Assembly (NCBI GenBank): GCA_009667805.1
Contig: CM019064.1
Location: 113,372,328-113,436,327 of the forward strand
DNA: 64,000 nucleotides
Direction of reading: 5' to 3'
Origin: Leptobrachium leishanense
Taxonomy: Eukaryota; Chordata; Amphibia; Anura; Megophryidae
A model generated the notes under the pieces. The model saw nothing but the letters and a program-made list of their open reading frames with translations. It ran no database searches and was not told where the DNA came from. Numbering within the stretch: the stretch's first letter is position 1; every line of letters starts with the position of its first letter. Below, piece by piece: positions 13,501 through 21,419 of the stretch. The translations under genes were made by a program, and so were the position numbers.

Positions 13501-16500
13501 AAGAATGTGAGTGAAAAGCCTGCCTGCACTGGAGAGGGACAGAAAACTATCTGCATGGGTTATCACCAATGAATTGGCAGCGGTACATATGGAATGTGAC
13601 ACATTGCACACTGGATATGTGGCTGCACCTACTCAATCTCTTTGGCTGAGGATAAAGGTCCATAAATTAAAGCAATACCTGAACTCGCCGTTATAAACAG
13701 TATCAGGACTATTCAGAAAGAGGTGAAAAGCAGGAGAATTGAAAATTCTAGGTCAAAATAGCCAAACCAGAAAAATTCGCCCATTTATCTCACTTTCCAA
13801 ATTGGCTATTTTGACCTAGAATTTTCCATTCTCCAGTCATTCTCCTACTTTTCTCCTCTCTCTGAATAACCCTGTATGTCACTTTCTACAACCTAGTTTG
13901 TTCAATAAATCACTTTTTTCTTCAGCCCAGTAAAACCATATTATTTACTCTTTCTGCTCAAAATAGTCAAACATTTATACAATTATAAATAAACTGTAGC
14001 AGCGCCAATTTATATATATTTTTAATACGATTTATACCACCCATCCCCAGCGTTCTGGTCTAATGTTTGTGACTCTCTGAAATGCATGTTTTGTGAATAA
14101 CAAAGTAGATCGAGCACAGAGGTCTAACCACCCGAGAGGAGATGCACGAGGAGCTTCCTCTTAATGCTTTTGTGGTTTGAATGTACCAGCCACCGCTAGT
14201 CCTACGAATGACTCAAAATACCGTATTTTAAGCTCCATAAAGACGCACCTTACCATAAGACGCACCTAGTTTTTAGAGGAGGAAAACAGGAAAATAAATA
14301 TTCTGAATCAAATAGTGTAACAATGGATTTTGCCCCAGCTCATGGATATTTGCCCCAGCTCACACATGGGATATTTGCCCCAGCTCACACATGGGATATT
14401 TGCCCCAGCTCACACATGGGATATTTGCCCCAGCTCACACATGGGATATTTGCCCCAGCTCACACATGGGATATTTGCCCCAGCTCACACATGGGATATT
14501 TGCCCCAGCTCACACATGGGATATTTGCCCCAGCTCACACATGGGATATTTGCCCCAGCTCACACATGGGATATTTGCCCCAGCTCACACATGGGATATT
14601 TGCACCAGCTCACACATGGGATATTTGCACCAGCTCACACATGGGATATTTGCACCAGCTCACACATGGGATTTGCACCAGCTCACACATGGGATATACT
14701 ACCCCAGCAGCTCACACATGGGATATACTACCCCAGCAGCTCACACATGGGATATACTACCCCAGCAGCTCACACATGGGATATACTGCCCCAGCAGCTC
14801 ACACATGGGATATACTGCCCCAGCAGCTCACACATGGGATATACTACCCCAGCAGCTCACACATGGGATATACTACCCCAGCAGCTCATGGGATATACTG
14901 CCCCAGCAGCTCATGGGATATACTGCCCCAGCAGCTCATGGGATATACTGCCCCAGCAGCTCATGGGATATACTGCCCCAGCAGCTCATGGGATATACTG
15001 CCCCAGCAGCTCATGGGATATACTGCCCCAGCAGCTCATGGGATATACTGCCCCAGCAGCTCATGGGATATACTGCCCCAGCAGCTCATGGGATATACTG
15101 CCCCAGCAGCTCATGGGATATACTGCCCCAGCAGCTCATGGGATATACTGCCCCAGCAGCTCATGGGATATACTGCCCCAGCAGCTCATGGGATATACTG
15201 CCCCAGCAGCTCATGGGATATACTGCCCCAGCAGCTCATGGATATACTGCCCCAGCTCACCTGCCGCCGCCGCGTTCGGCTCCCTCTGAGCGTGCGACGG
15301 CGGCAGGAAGCTTGGGCACTCGCCTGGAGGAGCCACGTGACCGCGATCTCGCGGCTCCCCCAGGCGAGTGCCCAAGCTCCTTGCCGCCGGACGCACGCTC
15401 AGAGGGAGACGAACGCGGCGGCGGCAGGTGAGCTGAGGCATATTCGCTCCATAAGACGCACCCACTTTTCCCCCCACTTTTTGGGGGGAGAAAAATGCTT
15501 CTTATGGAGCGAAAAATACGGTAGTCTAAGTGCCCGCTGATTTCTTTCTTGTGACATGTAATTACCTCTATGTTACAGAATTGAACCATATACAGAATTA
15601 AACTGAAAATGACTGATTTTATAACAAATTAGTAGCTGGAAAAGCTGCCTGCAGCCCCTCCCCCCCCCCTTAAACAATTTGTATAAAACTTGCTTCTGTT
15701 CCTCTGATCGTGGCCGACAAGCAATAAACAAAACAAGGTTTTTATCCACTCACCTCCTCGGGGGTGATAACACCGGTTTCCTTAAACTTTGATTCCTATG
15801 TGGGGGGGGAAAAAAACAATGTTACAGGTATATATGTGTATATGCATGCATTGCAACAGGAATGATGGGGTAGAGGATTCTAAGTACCCCTCCCCCCCCA
15901 CCATAACAATGGGGGCACCTTGAAGTATCAATAAGGTAGTGATGGGTATTGAGATGATGTGCCCAGGTACTGCCTATAAACCAGCTTTGTTATTCTTGTG
16001 TAAAGAACGGGTACTCATCCTTTAACCTTTGACCTTCATAAAACGCATGCTGTGTCGCCAAGGGACAGGATTGCAAAAGCGCATCTGGCGTATCTTTTGT
16101 ATAAGGATAATATAGTCAAAAGTCTGCTCCTCTGTCAACAAACAGACGCGCATTAAAAAGGGACACAACCTCTTATATACGCTCTGACTAGATTACTTGT
16201 GCATTACATACTAAAACACAAACACATTATAAAACCACATGCTGCTTTTTTTCCCTTTGTTTAAAGTAATTGCATGTGAAAAGAATAAAGTAAGGGTTTT
16301 ATCTTCTGTTTCCATTTTGTGGATTTTTCTCATGATGCAATCTTTACAAAAATCTGTGCTTTAGCTTCACCGGTATTGAAGAGACCGTGGGGTGGAGTGG
16401 GGTGGAGTGGGGTGGGGTGGGGTGGAGTGGGGTGGAGTGGGGTGGAGTGGGATGGGGTGGAGTGGGATGGAATGTATAGACAAGGCTGCAGGGGGTTATT

Positions 16501-19500
16501 TTGTGATGTATGCTACCAGAGATAACCAATGACAGCTGAATGAGAAGACTATATTATCCTAATATACCCTTTGTAAAGTCCTTTAAATACAAATACCAGA
16601 AAAGCCTTAATGTAAGAAAGGTTACGTTTTATTCCTTTTATCAGTATATTTATAGAAAAAAAAAAAAAACGCAATAAATAGAGCAATACAGATGAGAAGG
16701 CAAATGCCACAAATACTGTTCTTTGAATACATCCCACACAATACAATGCTGGGAGTTGGTTTATTGGACTTTCTGACCAATTCCCTCCATTCTGTGCGCT
16801 GTGCTACACAGTGAGGAACAAGAGTTGTACCTATACCATGGGGGGGGGGCTGTTTACAACACAAAGTATCACAAAACAGATGCAACCAGTGACAGTAAAA
16901 AAATGTTTTAACATGAGAAGAACAAAAGTACATATAATATCAGCAACATAAAACATTTCATTTTTTGGGGGTAGAGTGTCCCTTTAAAAAAGGAAAATTC
17001 TATTGAAAAACAGAGTTGCTTTTTTGCCATTAAATAATTGGGCAGATGCTGCCGACAGCCTCTACCAAATACAATTTTGGGGATTTTTTTATTCCAGGTG
17101 ATTTAACTCACGTTTAATCCCTCTCTGTCCACTGCTGCTGCTCCTCCTCTTCAGCTCAGGGACTCCCGAACCCGAAGTGTCGATAGCATGTCCATGCAAT
17201 TCGTGCTCCTACACAACTTGCGTAGAGCAGGAACCACAAATTGCACACTTTACATAAGTTTCGTAGAGCCTGCGCAGAACGATGGATCGGAGCTATCCTC
17301 ATACTCTGTGTGTCAACGTCACTAGTGACCGGCAGCCAGGAAATTCAAAATTCTGGCTGTTGTGAAGGAAACTCTTCCCCTTCACCCAGCGTTTTCAGTC
17401 AGTTTGGGGCAGCTGGGTGGATGAGAGAAGGGGGGCACCCCTTGCAACCCAACCACTTTAAAAACTATAAAGTGGTCAAGAGGAGTAGAATGTCCCTTTC
17501 AAGCAGTGTTTCCCAAACCTTGGGACGCTCTAACAGGTCAGATTTGGCAGATCACCTTGGGGAAATGCAGAATGAATCCTGCAACCACTGAACAGCAAAT
17601 CATATCACCTGTGCTTTAAATAATTTATTTATAAAGTATTTTACCAGGAAAGATACATTGAGATTTCTCTCGTTTGTCCTGGGTTCAGAAACATTAAATT
17701 GTTACAGTCGTTACAGAAATACAAAGTAATAAAATGCAAAATATAAAACAAATTGCACAAATATACAGATTAACAGAAAGTATTATTACAGGTATATAAA
17801 AATACGTATATATGACTGCATTGCAAAAGGACTGACATTTGGAAAACCTGGCCTGTCAGAGGCTCCTGAGGACAGATCTGGGAAACACTGCTTTAAAGAT
17901 AGTTTGATGTGCAGGATCATGACAGCACAAGCTCAATGTAGGGATCTCAACTCACGTCCTTGATTGGGAGTGTCAGAAAGTGGAAAAGTCTATTTTCCCC
18001 CACATTGCTTTCAAGATCCCCCCCCCCTCTATTAAAAATAACACTGAAAGGCACAAAAACTAAAAAGCTTGTCCTCCAGCTCAATGATTGCCATAAACTC
18101 AGCTAGGTCTGGGAGTGTCATGAATATAGATTATAAAAATGTAAAAAATAAAAAAGGGGGGGGGACGAGATCTCCACGCAATGGTCCTTACAGGGTGTAG
18201 AACCCCAGCCAAGACGTACTGAAAGTAAATGCTAGCCAAGTCATGGGAGTCTTCGCTCAACAGAAGCGAAACTAAATCCTGGTGCCTTCAGGTGGTGAGA
18301 ACCTGTGAGGACCAGTTCTGCTGGTTACTGGACACATAGCATTTAGGACAGCATGTGTTTGTGATTCACTGAGCATGATGGGAAACGACATTAGAACATC
18401 TTTTTGGCCAACAGCTGGTCATTATTTACATATGCTGGCACACATGTGGGATTGTGGACGTGTGTATTTTAATATAACAGAGGATGGGAACTGATTTATT
18501 TGGTTGCTGGGGGGGGGGGGGTGTAAATGTAAAGGAAAAATAAATAAAAGTGCCACACAGTTATGCACAAAACAATTTTGGGCTCATCTGACAGGTCCTT
18601 GATATACGTCAGCATTTTTTACTGACATAATTGAAAGGGGGGGGAGGAGTTATTCCCTGTCAAAGTGTCGCTGTTCCTCAGGTCACTGTGGCATGCCGCA
18701 GGGAGAGTGACAGCTCTGTGCAAAGAGTTGTCCTAAAGGGCAGCCCTTCACGCAGTCCTTACACACTATTGGCTGTCTGAGAGCCGACAAAACAGCTGAC
18801 GGTCAATCGCAAGGGTCTCTGGGTAGCCCTGCTCAGAAGAAGGGCAAAAGATGGTGTCGCCCCCATCTCTGGATCAAGGAGAAATCAAGCCGCGATATCA
18901 CATCGAGGGGCGATAGATCATAATGATCTGCTGATCTCACAGGAAATACGCCCCAGACAATATATGCATTTAGGGTCACCAGACCAGCCATGTTTTCCAG
19001 GACACACGACAGTCACTCTGAGGAGATGACAAGAAAGGTGCTCTCCCACAGAATGTAACATTCACTCATGGAGTAAATCTTTGTAATCCAGGACTCCACA
19101 CTGATTTAGTTCATGCATCGCACAAATTGTATACCATGCAAGGCTGGATTTCTCATGTGCTGCCATCAGGAGGGAGCTGTCATCCCTGATATCCCATATG
19201 AAGCCATGTGCCCTCGCTCCATACCCGAGCAGATACACACAGGGGGCACAGGAGGCAGCTCCCATCCCCCAGACTGGGTGACAGGCTGGGGACCAACAGG
19301 GATTCAGAGCAGGAGACAGGATCCCTATAGACAATGCACAATCCCAGGATGGAGGCTGGGGCTTAATTTGGCCTATAATGTGCACATAACCCGGTACAGC
19401 CGTCAGGAGGGCCACACTCAGTGTCTGGTTGGGCCTGATGAGCAGGGACACAGTGACAGCAGGTACATACCTTGAGCACGGGGGTCAGGTACTCGGCCAC

Positions 19501-19542
19501 CTCCAGGGCTTTGCCCTTCATGGTGTTGATGACGTTCTGCAT
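1402..19542 (-). CDS. ATG3: ATG3, E2-like enzyme of autophagy, 5' nine coding exons (C-terminus outside window)
   Basis: ATG3 transfers LC3/GABARAP (ATG8) proteins from ATG7 to phosphatidylethanolamine on the phagophore. Nine minus-strand exons join in frame into residues 1-224: 19542-19471, 15795-15754, 12899-12850, 11295-11225, 8408-8301, 6974-6925, 5464-5377, 3117-3083 and 1557-1402. The start reads [19 protein letters not shown], the membrane-sensing amphipathic N-terminal helix. Middle exons give [11 protein letters not shown], then [19 protein letters not shown], an Asp-rich flexible region, and finally [20 protein letters not shown], nearly identical to the mammalian protein. The family is usually about 314 residues, so roughly 90 are missing. 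These include the HPC motif with the catalytic cysteine and lie off the left edge. The intron after the HHCPTWQ exon uses a GC donor; all others are GT-AG. Confidence 0.96.
1675..1840 (-). mobile_element. Truncated retroelement 3' end with the shared CCTGG tail
   Basis: On the minus strand it reads through the recurring tail GAACCCAGGACATACTTGAA, then TCCTTCCTGGTAAAATCC and an AAATAAAT end. Upstream of the tail lies AT-rich body sequence also seen at 2028, 17622 and 20168. The same tail ends the tRNA-derived SINEs of this window. Confidence 0.6.
2028..2163 (-). mobile_element. Second truncated copy of the same 3' end
   Basis: Same minus-strand tail and body as at 1675-1840 and about 190 bp from it, so two separate insertions or a local duplication. 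No gene is visible between this copy and the MITE at 2685. Confidence 0.6.
2685..2851. mobile_element. Palindromic MITE, CAGGTCTATTCA family
   Basis: Near-perfect inverted repeat of about 165 bp that starts CAGGTCTATTCAC and ends GTGAATAGATCTG. The internal core GAAAGTGAGATAAATAGGAG is shared with copies at 13704, 23364, 37605 and 53159. Confidence 0.7.
3083..3117 (-). CDS. ATG3: ATG3 coding exon 8, a 35-nt microexon
   Basis: The acceptor GGTTTTCAG precedes CTTATGAGG and the donor GTAAGAAC follows GATGAG. It encodes (A)[11 protein letters not shown], matching the acidic linker of vertebrate ATG3. Only this exon joins phase 1 from exon 7 to phase 0 of exon 9. Confidence 0.93.
3118..4155. other. 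ATG3 intron 7, no feature recognised
   Basis: Unique-looking intron DNA. The open frames are short and lack splice or family signals. Confidence 0.5.
4156..4330. mobile_element. End fragment of a TAGGGATGCACCGA-type hAT element
   Basis: Starts TAGTGATGCACCGAAATG and continues with GATACCGAAA and GGCCGAGCAGGG motifs also present in the intact element at 43599-44119. I cannot find the opposite terminus, so the right limit is approximate. Confidence 0.5.
4331..5376. other. ATG3 intron 7, continued
   Basis: Contains a C/A-rich stretch near 4550 and otherwise AT-rich DNA. I see no exon, RNA gene or element boundary. Confidence 0.45.
5377..5464 (-). CDS. ATG3: ATG3 coding exon 7 (acidic flexible region)
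   Basis: 88 nt. The acceptor AAATTAG precedes GATTGTGG and the donor GTAACC follows ATGGAAG. It encodes [11 protein letters not shown], then a run of Asp/Glu, then GDAADME. The Asp tract is longer and more uniform than the mammalian Glu/Asp tract. Ends in phase 1, matching the microexon downstream. Confidence 0.94.
5465..6042. other. ATG3 intron 6 portion, no feature recognised
   Basis: No coding or repeat signature that I can name. Confidence 0.45.
6043..6625 (+). mobile_element. Degenerate L2-clade LINE fragment (RT palm and thumb)
   Basis: Reads [11 protein letters not shown] at 6043-6075, keeping the ADD of the RT active site. Further frames broken by stops and shifts resemble the L2 C-terminal half: [12 protein letters not shown], then [13 protein letters not shown] and [11 protein letters not shown]. 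It stops where L2 proteins normally continue toward their C-terminus. See the matching 3' piece at 7240. Confidence 0.65.
6925..6974 (-). CDS. ATG3: ATG3 coding exon 6
   Basis: 50 nt. The acceptor ACGTTAG precedes CTGTCAGTGG and the donor GTAATG follows GAGACGCAG. It encodes (A)[16 protein letters not shown], matching the mammalian GITGITEAVKEI stretch. A CAG five bases into the exon looks like an alternative acceptor but would break the frame. The exon lies between two L2 fragments of the same orientation. Confidence 0.93.
7240..7612 (+). mobile_element. L2-clade LINE 3' end
   Basis: Encodes [20 protein letters not shown], the L2 C-terminus. It is followed by the TTGTAAGCTCTCGAGCAGGG 3' UTR and the TGGCGCTTTATAAATA tail. 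The 49,273-49,835 piece of the larger LINE has the same tail plan. Confidence 0.7.
7613..7830. repeat. Fragment of a dispersed MITE also seen at 17.2 kb
   Basis: Shares stretches such as GCTACGCAAGTTGTGTAGGA with the opposite strand of 17,190-17,280. Ends are not defined. Confidence 0.4.
7831..8300. other. ATG3 intron 5, no feature recognised
   Basis: AT-rich intron DNA with no recognised signal. Confidence 0.45.
8301..8408 (-). CDS. ATG3: ATG3 coding exon 5
   Basis: 108 nt. The acceptor TCCTCCAAAG precedes TACCGTGC and the donor GTGTGTATAC follows CATGCAG. It encodes (V)[18 protein letters not shown] and [16 protein letters not shown], one of the most conserved parts of ATG3. Confidence 0.96.
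8790..9600 (+). mobile_element. Degenerate interspersed repeat interrupted by a TTAA MITE
   Basis: The left part (GAGAGGGTGGTGGATACATG ... GAATTTAAA) and the right part (CATGGGATAGGCATAAGG ... GATGGGCCGAAAGGTTCTTA ... TTCTATGTTTCTAT) are one familiar amphibian repeat, split by the insertion at 8897-9468. I recall it as a retroelement 3' end but cannot name the family. Confidence 0.5.
8897..9468 (-). mobile_element. piggyBac-type MITE with TTAA target duplication and three hairpins
   Basis: Flanked by TTAA (8893-8896 and 9469-9472). On the minus strand it begins AGGAACACTCTACTC, like the many AGGGACACTCTA termini in this window. It contains near-perfect hairpins at 9086-9120 (16-nt arms), 9142-9193 (about 27-nt arms, one mismatch) and 9224-9251 (14-nt arms). 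No transposase is present. Confidence 0.6.
9650..9842 (-). mobile_element. tRNA-derived SINE (V-SINE-like), near full length
   Basis: On the minus strand: tRNA-like head GGCTGGGTGGAGTAGAGG, a decayed B box, the V-SINE-type core GTGTCCTTGGGCAAGACACC, then CCAGGACATACTTGAAAACG and the CCTTCCTGGTAAAATAC tail. Confidence 0.7.
10289..10441. repeat. GC-rich palindrome inside the hAT element
   Basis: Arms of about 75 nt beginning at TCGCATGGCTGTGACGCGGC and returning as GCCGCGTCACAGCCATGCGA. The centre is near GAGATCTCGC / GCGAGATCTC. Confidence 0.75.
10447..10998. repeat. 22-bp minisatellite, about 25 units
   Basis: Unit CATGTGAGCTGGGGGCGATA+TC. Units to about 10,835 carry GCGATATC and later ones GCAATATC, so the array has two homogenised blocks. 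Confidence 0.95.
11225..11295 (-). CDS. ATG3: ATG3 coding exon 4
   Basis: 71 nt. The acceptor TTATACAG precedes GGCGTCTGG and the donor GTATGTTAG follows AAAAATG. It encodes (W)[13 protein letters not shown] and [10 protein letters not shown](V), aligned to ATGEELKVKAYLP of mammals. The leading G completes the tryptophan codon begun in exon 3. Confidence 0.94.
11650..11805. repeat. Purine-rich (GAAA/GAGA) microsatellite
   Basis: About 150 bp of almost pure A/G on the plus strand, with irregular GAAAGA and GCGAGAAA units. Confidence 0.9.
12121..12245 (+). mobile_element. V-SINE-like SINE, head and core only
   Basis: GGGTGGAGTAGAGGTAACAT head, then AAGTGTCCTTGGGCAAGATA core, then ACGGTACATACTTGCC. 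The tail is missing. Confidence 0.65.
12440..12632 (+). mobile_element. Related V-SINE-like element with an L2-type tail
   Basis: Has the same core pattern (GCGTGTCCTTGGGCAACACA). It ends TGTAAAGAGCTGCGGAATTT ... GCGCTATATAAAAGGATAAT, a tail of L2/CR1 type rather than the CCTTCCTGGTAAAA tail of its neighbour. Confidence 0.55.
12850..12899 (-). CDS. ATG3: ATG3 coding exon 3, followed by a GC-AG intron
   Basis: 50 nt. The acceptor TGTGAACAG precedes TTCTTGG. It encodes [16 protein letters not shown](W), near identical to mammals. After CAATG the intron begins GCAAGT (12849-12844), a GC donor with otherwise ideal consensus. The nearest GT, four bases on, would shift the frame of exon 4. Confidence 0.93.
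12900..13703. other. ATG3 intron 2 portion, no feature recognised
   Basis: No exon or named repeat. Short frames only. Confidence 0.45.
13704..13874. mobile_element. Palindromic MITE, CAGG-CTATTCA family
   Basis: Starts CAGGACTATTCAGAAAG and ends CTGAATAACCCTG. The arms meet around CATTTATCTCACTTTCC. Contains AATTCTAGGTCAAAATAGCC and its inverse. Confidence 0.75.
13875..14218. other. ATG3 intron 2 portion
   Basis: AT-rich intron DNA with nothing recognised. Confidence 0.4.
14333..15258. repeat. Three-block minisatellite of 25/29/25-bp units
   Basis: Block 1 (about 14,340-14,690): about 14 units of GATATTTGCCCCAGCTCACA+CATGG. Block 2 (to about 14,886): about 7 units of 29 bp with ACTACCCCAGCAGCTCACAC. 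Block 3 (to 15,258): about 15 units of 25 bp with ACTGCCCCAGCAGCTCATGG. Open in three frames only because it is repetitive. Confidence 0.95.
15254..15434. repeat. GC-rich 180-bp palindrome at the end of the minisatellite
   Basis: Arms of about 75 nt from AGCTCACCTGCCGCCGCCGC to its inverse GCGGCGGCGGCAGGTGAGCT, with a few mismatches. The centre contains CGCGATCTCGCG. Each outer end carries the GAGCTG word of the minisatellite unit. Confidence 0.85.
15754..15795 (-). CDS. ATG3: ATG3 coding exon 2
   Basis: 42 nt, phase 0 at both ends. The acceptor CCACATAG precedes GAATCAAAG and the donor GTGAGTGG follows CCCGAGGAG. It encodes [14 protein letters not shown], identical to the mammalian stretch. 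Confidence 0.96.
15796..16382. other. ATG3 intron 1 portion
   Basis: No exon or element boundary seen. Short poly-G and poly-C runs near 15,805 and 15,890. Confidence 0.45.
16383..16472. repeat. 10-bp G-rich tandem repeat (GGGGTGGAGT)
   Basis: About nine units with regular G3-4 runs on the plus strand, compatible with G-quadruplex folding. Confidence 0.9.
16473..17498. repeat. Intron DNA with two TGTCCCTTT-type MITE ends
   Basis: Two same-orientation termini of the AGGGACACTCTA family, GGGGTAGAGTGTCCCTTTAA (about 16,967) and AGTAGAATGTCCCTTTCAAG (about 17,484). About 250 bp between them (17,190-17,460) matches the 7.6-kb and 43.3-kb family members. Full element limits are not clear. Confidence 0.45.
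17504..17890. mobile_element. hAT MITE with CAGTGTTTCCCA ends
   Basis: CAGTGTTTCCCAAACC ... GGGAAACACTG, flanked by CTTTCAAG / CTTTAAAG (7 of 8 match). Same family as 32909-33091. Carries a nested retroelement tail at 17,622-17,800. Confidence 0.75.
17622..17800 (-). mobile_element. Nested truncated retroelement 3' end
   Basis: Same CCTGG-tailed family as at 1675, 2028 and 20168, inserted into the hAT MITE and therefore younger than it. Confidence 0.6.
17899..19470. other. ATG3 intron 1, no feature recognised
   Basis: Two overlapping frames of about 120-130 codons at 19.06-19.48 kb run antisense to each other and lack family similarity that I can see. Confidence 0.45.
19471..19542 (-). CDS. 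ATG3: ATG3 coding exon 1 with start codon
   Basis: ATG at 19542-19540 in the context GAGCCATGC (G at -3). The 24 codons [19 protein letters not shown]...TPVLK match the ATG3 N-terminus. The donor GTATGT follows CTCAAG. The helix senses membrane curvature in the known family members. Confidence 0.96.
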
Positions 19543-19975
19543 GGCTCCCTGTGCCCCCTCACGGGGTAAGAAACAGCGCTGGAAGAGACAGAAGACGCTC
19601 AGTCAGCCGGGCCCTCACTCGCACTCCAGACAGGCTGCGGGCAGTGGGCTCCCGTCACCCTGACAACATGCAGCTTCCCACACCTCCCGCGCTCACCTGC
19701 TGTCCTGTCAGGAGGGTCTCAGGAACTGTGGCTTCGCAAAGCCCCGCCCATCGTCCGTTCTGCCGGTCACGTGGCCGCCTGCATACTCGGAAGCGGGGTA
19801 TGCACAGGCCAGTGAAGGAAGGGAGAAGGGCGGGGCTTGTGAGGTCACCTCAGGCACAAAGAGCATGGGAAGCCAATGGCGTACACTCAGTGTGTATACA
19901 GGTGCTTACACACAAACACGGTGTGTAACAATGCTCCAGAGAGGGAGACACAGGGAGGGACAGTCACGTGGTGTC
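19543..19975 (-). promoter_or_regulatory. ATG3: ATG3 5' UTR and CpG-rich promoter
   Basis: GC- and CpG-rich, with a GC box CCCCGCCC (19,743-19,750), GGGCGGGG near 19,829 and two GTCACGTG E-box words (19,766-19,773 and 19,963-19,970). GTCACGTG is the core of the CLEAR element bound by TFEB, so autophagy-linked control is possible but inferred. A minus-strand CAGCAG followed by GTGAGCGCGG near 19,695 could be a 5' UTR donor. The start site is not determinable by eye. Confidence 0.6.
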
Positions 19976-20167
19976 TGGATTTTACCTCAAATCAATGCAG
20001 AAAGTTAAAACAAGCATTTTCCTCATTCACACCCATTATTTTCTACTTAAACCTATTTACCATAAATATATAAATGGCTTTATAAAGAAAAACTGTAATA
20101 AAATGAATGTTATATGAAGTAATTAAGACTGAGGACACGCTCCAACATTTCAGTGAATATATCCCAA

Positions 20168-20300
20168 ATTTATTTATTCATAAAGGATTTTACCAGGAAG
20201 GATACATTGAGATTTCTCTCGTTTTCAAGTATGTCCTGGGTTCAATAACATTGAATGTTACAGTATTACAGAAACACAAAAGTAATAAAATGCAAGATTG
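20168..20300 (-). mobile_element. Truncated retroelement 3' end (CCTGG tail)
   Basis: Fourth copy of the body-plus-tail type seen at 1675, 2028 and 17622. Confidence 0.6.
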
Positions 20301-21178
20301 TTGTTTTTTTACTTTTATTAGTGAATAAATAAAAAAAACGTGTTTTTTTTAATAAGTTTATTTACCAGAAGACTGTGGACCTCTCCCTTCTGGCCGAAAC
20401 ACTACCTGCTGACACTGTGCCACTCCTGTGTACGGCAATGCCTCTTACTGGCGGAGGGACGTAACGGGACTATCTACACATACTGACCTCTATATTGTTT
20501 TAAAGTGGTCAGGATGTGAGTAATGCTCAGCCTTCTCCCCCATCCTACTGCCCTGATCCATCCGGTGAAAATGCAGTGCTTCTCCCCACCCAACGCCACC
20601 AGCAGCCAGGAATTTCCCAGCTGGTGGTCTCCAGATCGGTCACTGGTGACATCTGACTGTCAGCAGCATCTGCCCAACTATTTAAGGGCAAACGAGGGAC
20701 AATCTATTTTCACTAGAGCAACCCTTTATGTTTAAAACCAAATATGACAAGAAGAAACCCAGAATATTCACCTCCTAGCTCTACTTTTTATACGTTTACA
20801 GTCTAACTCCTTCACTACTGACCTAATTTTCACTATTTTTTCACCAGCGCCAAGGCTCAATGACGTCCTTTTCAGGCACCTCCCCCCCAGCAGAGCCGTG
20901 AAGGAGAGTGCCTGAAGAGCAGGAGGGGTCCTCTGGACCACACTCCCGATCCAGAAGGTGGTATAAATTTAAGAGAGCCATCACTGGAATGGTCACAGTC
21001 TGACCTTTTCAGCAACGCCTTAGGTACCAGTACAGCGATCCAGCACCGAATCACGGACTTCTCCCAGAGGGGGCCGACATCTTGGATATCAGCCCAGTCT
21101 CTGGGGTCTCCCTGGCCCACTGACATCATCACGCATGCTCACAATTATGTCAGAAAGGGGAATTCTAGAGGGTAATGC
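20301..21178. other. Intergenic DNA with one TTTTAAAGTGGTC-type MITE fragment
   Basis: 20,490-20,735 resembles the AGGGACACT/TTTTAAAGTG family members at 17.2 and 43.2 kb (CAGCCAGGAATTT, CCAGCTG, AGATCGGTC). The rest is unremarkable. Confidence 0.4.
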
Positions 21179-21224
21179 TTGGTGTCATTGGAAAGGCCAA
21201 TATATGGCCTTTCCAATGATACCA
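21179..21224. repeat. Short perfect palindrome
   Basis: TGGTGTCATTGGAAAGGCC, then AATATAT, then GGCCTTTCCAATGATACCA. Confidence 0.9.
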
Positions 21225-21419
21225 AATATAAAATATTCCTTTTTTTTTATTTTAGCTTGATAATGTAGCACTTGTTCATTTTTCATCGCTCCAGCAGGCT
21301 CTGTATGCAGCTTCTAACAGCATAGAGACGGGAGGCTGAGCTTGTTGGTGGATCCAGGAATCAGGTCGCCGCATCTCCTTCCCGCCTCATGCTGCTCTAT
21401 AATGTATAGCTGGGATAAG

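Larger units (their letters stand above)
14219..15523. mobile_element. DNA transposon (TACCGTATTTT...CCATAAGACGCAC ends) carrying a minisatellite
   Basis: Left end TACCGTATTTTAAGCTCCAT, followed by AAGACGCACC. Right end CTTATGGAGCGAAAAATACG, followed by GTA. An 8-bp flank comparison (ACTCAAAA / GTCTAAGT) is poor, so the target duplication is decayed or the ends are off. The interior is a three-block minisatellite followed by a 180-bp palindrome. No transposase. Confidence 0.7.

Noticed and set aside
14323..15540. Open frames of 319-405 codons on the plus strand
   Set aside because: They are the 25/29-bp minisatellite read in all three frames. Unit lengths not divisible by three give rotating peptides, with no protein signal.
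19062..19475. Overlapping 120-130 codon frames next to ATG3 exon 1
   Set aside because: Antisense to each other in intron 1. No homology I recognise, no splice signals.
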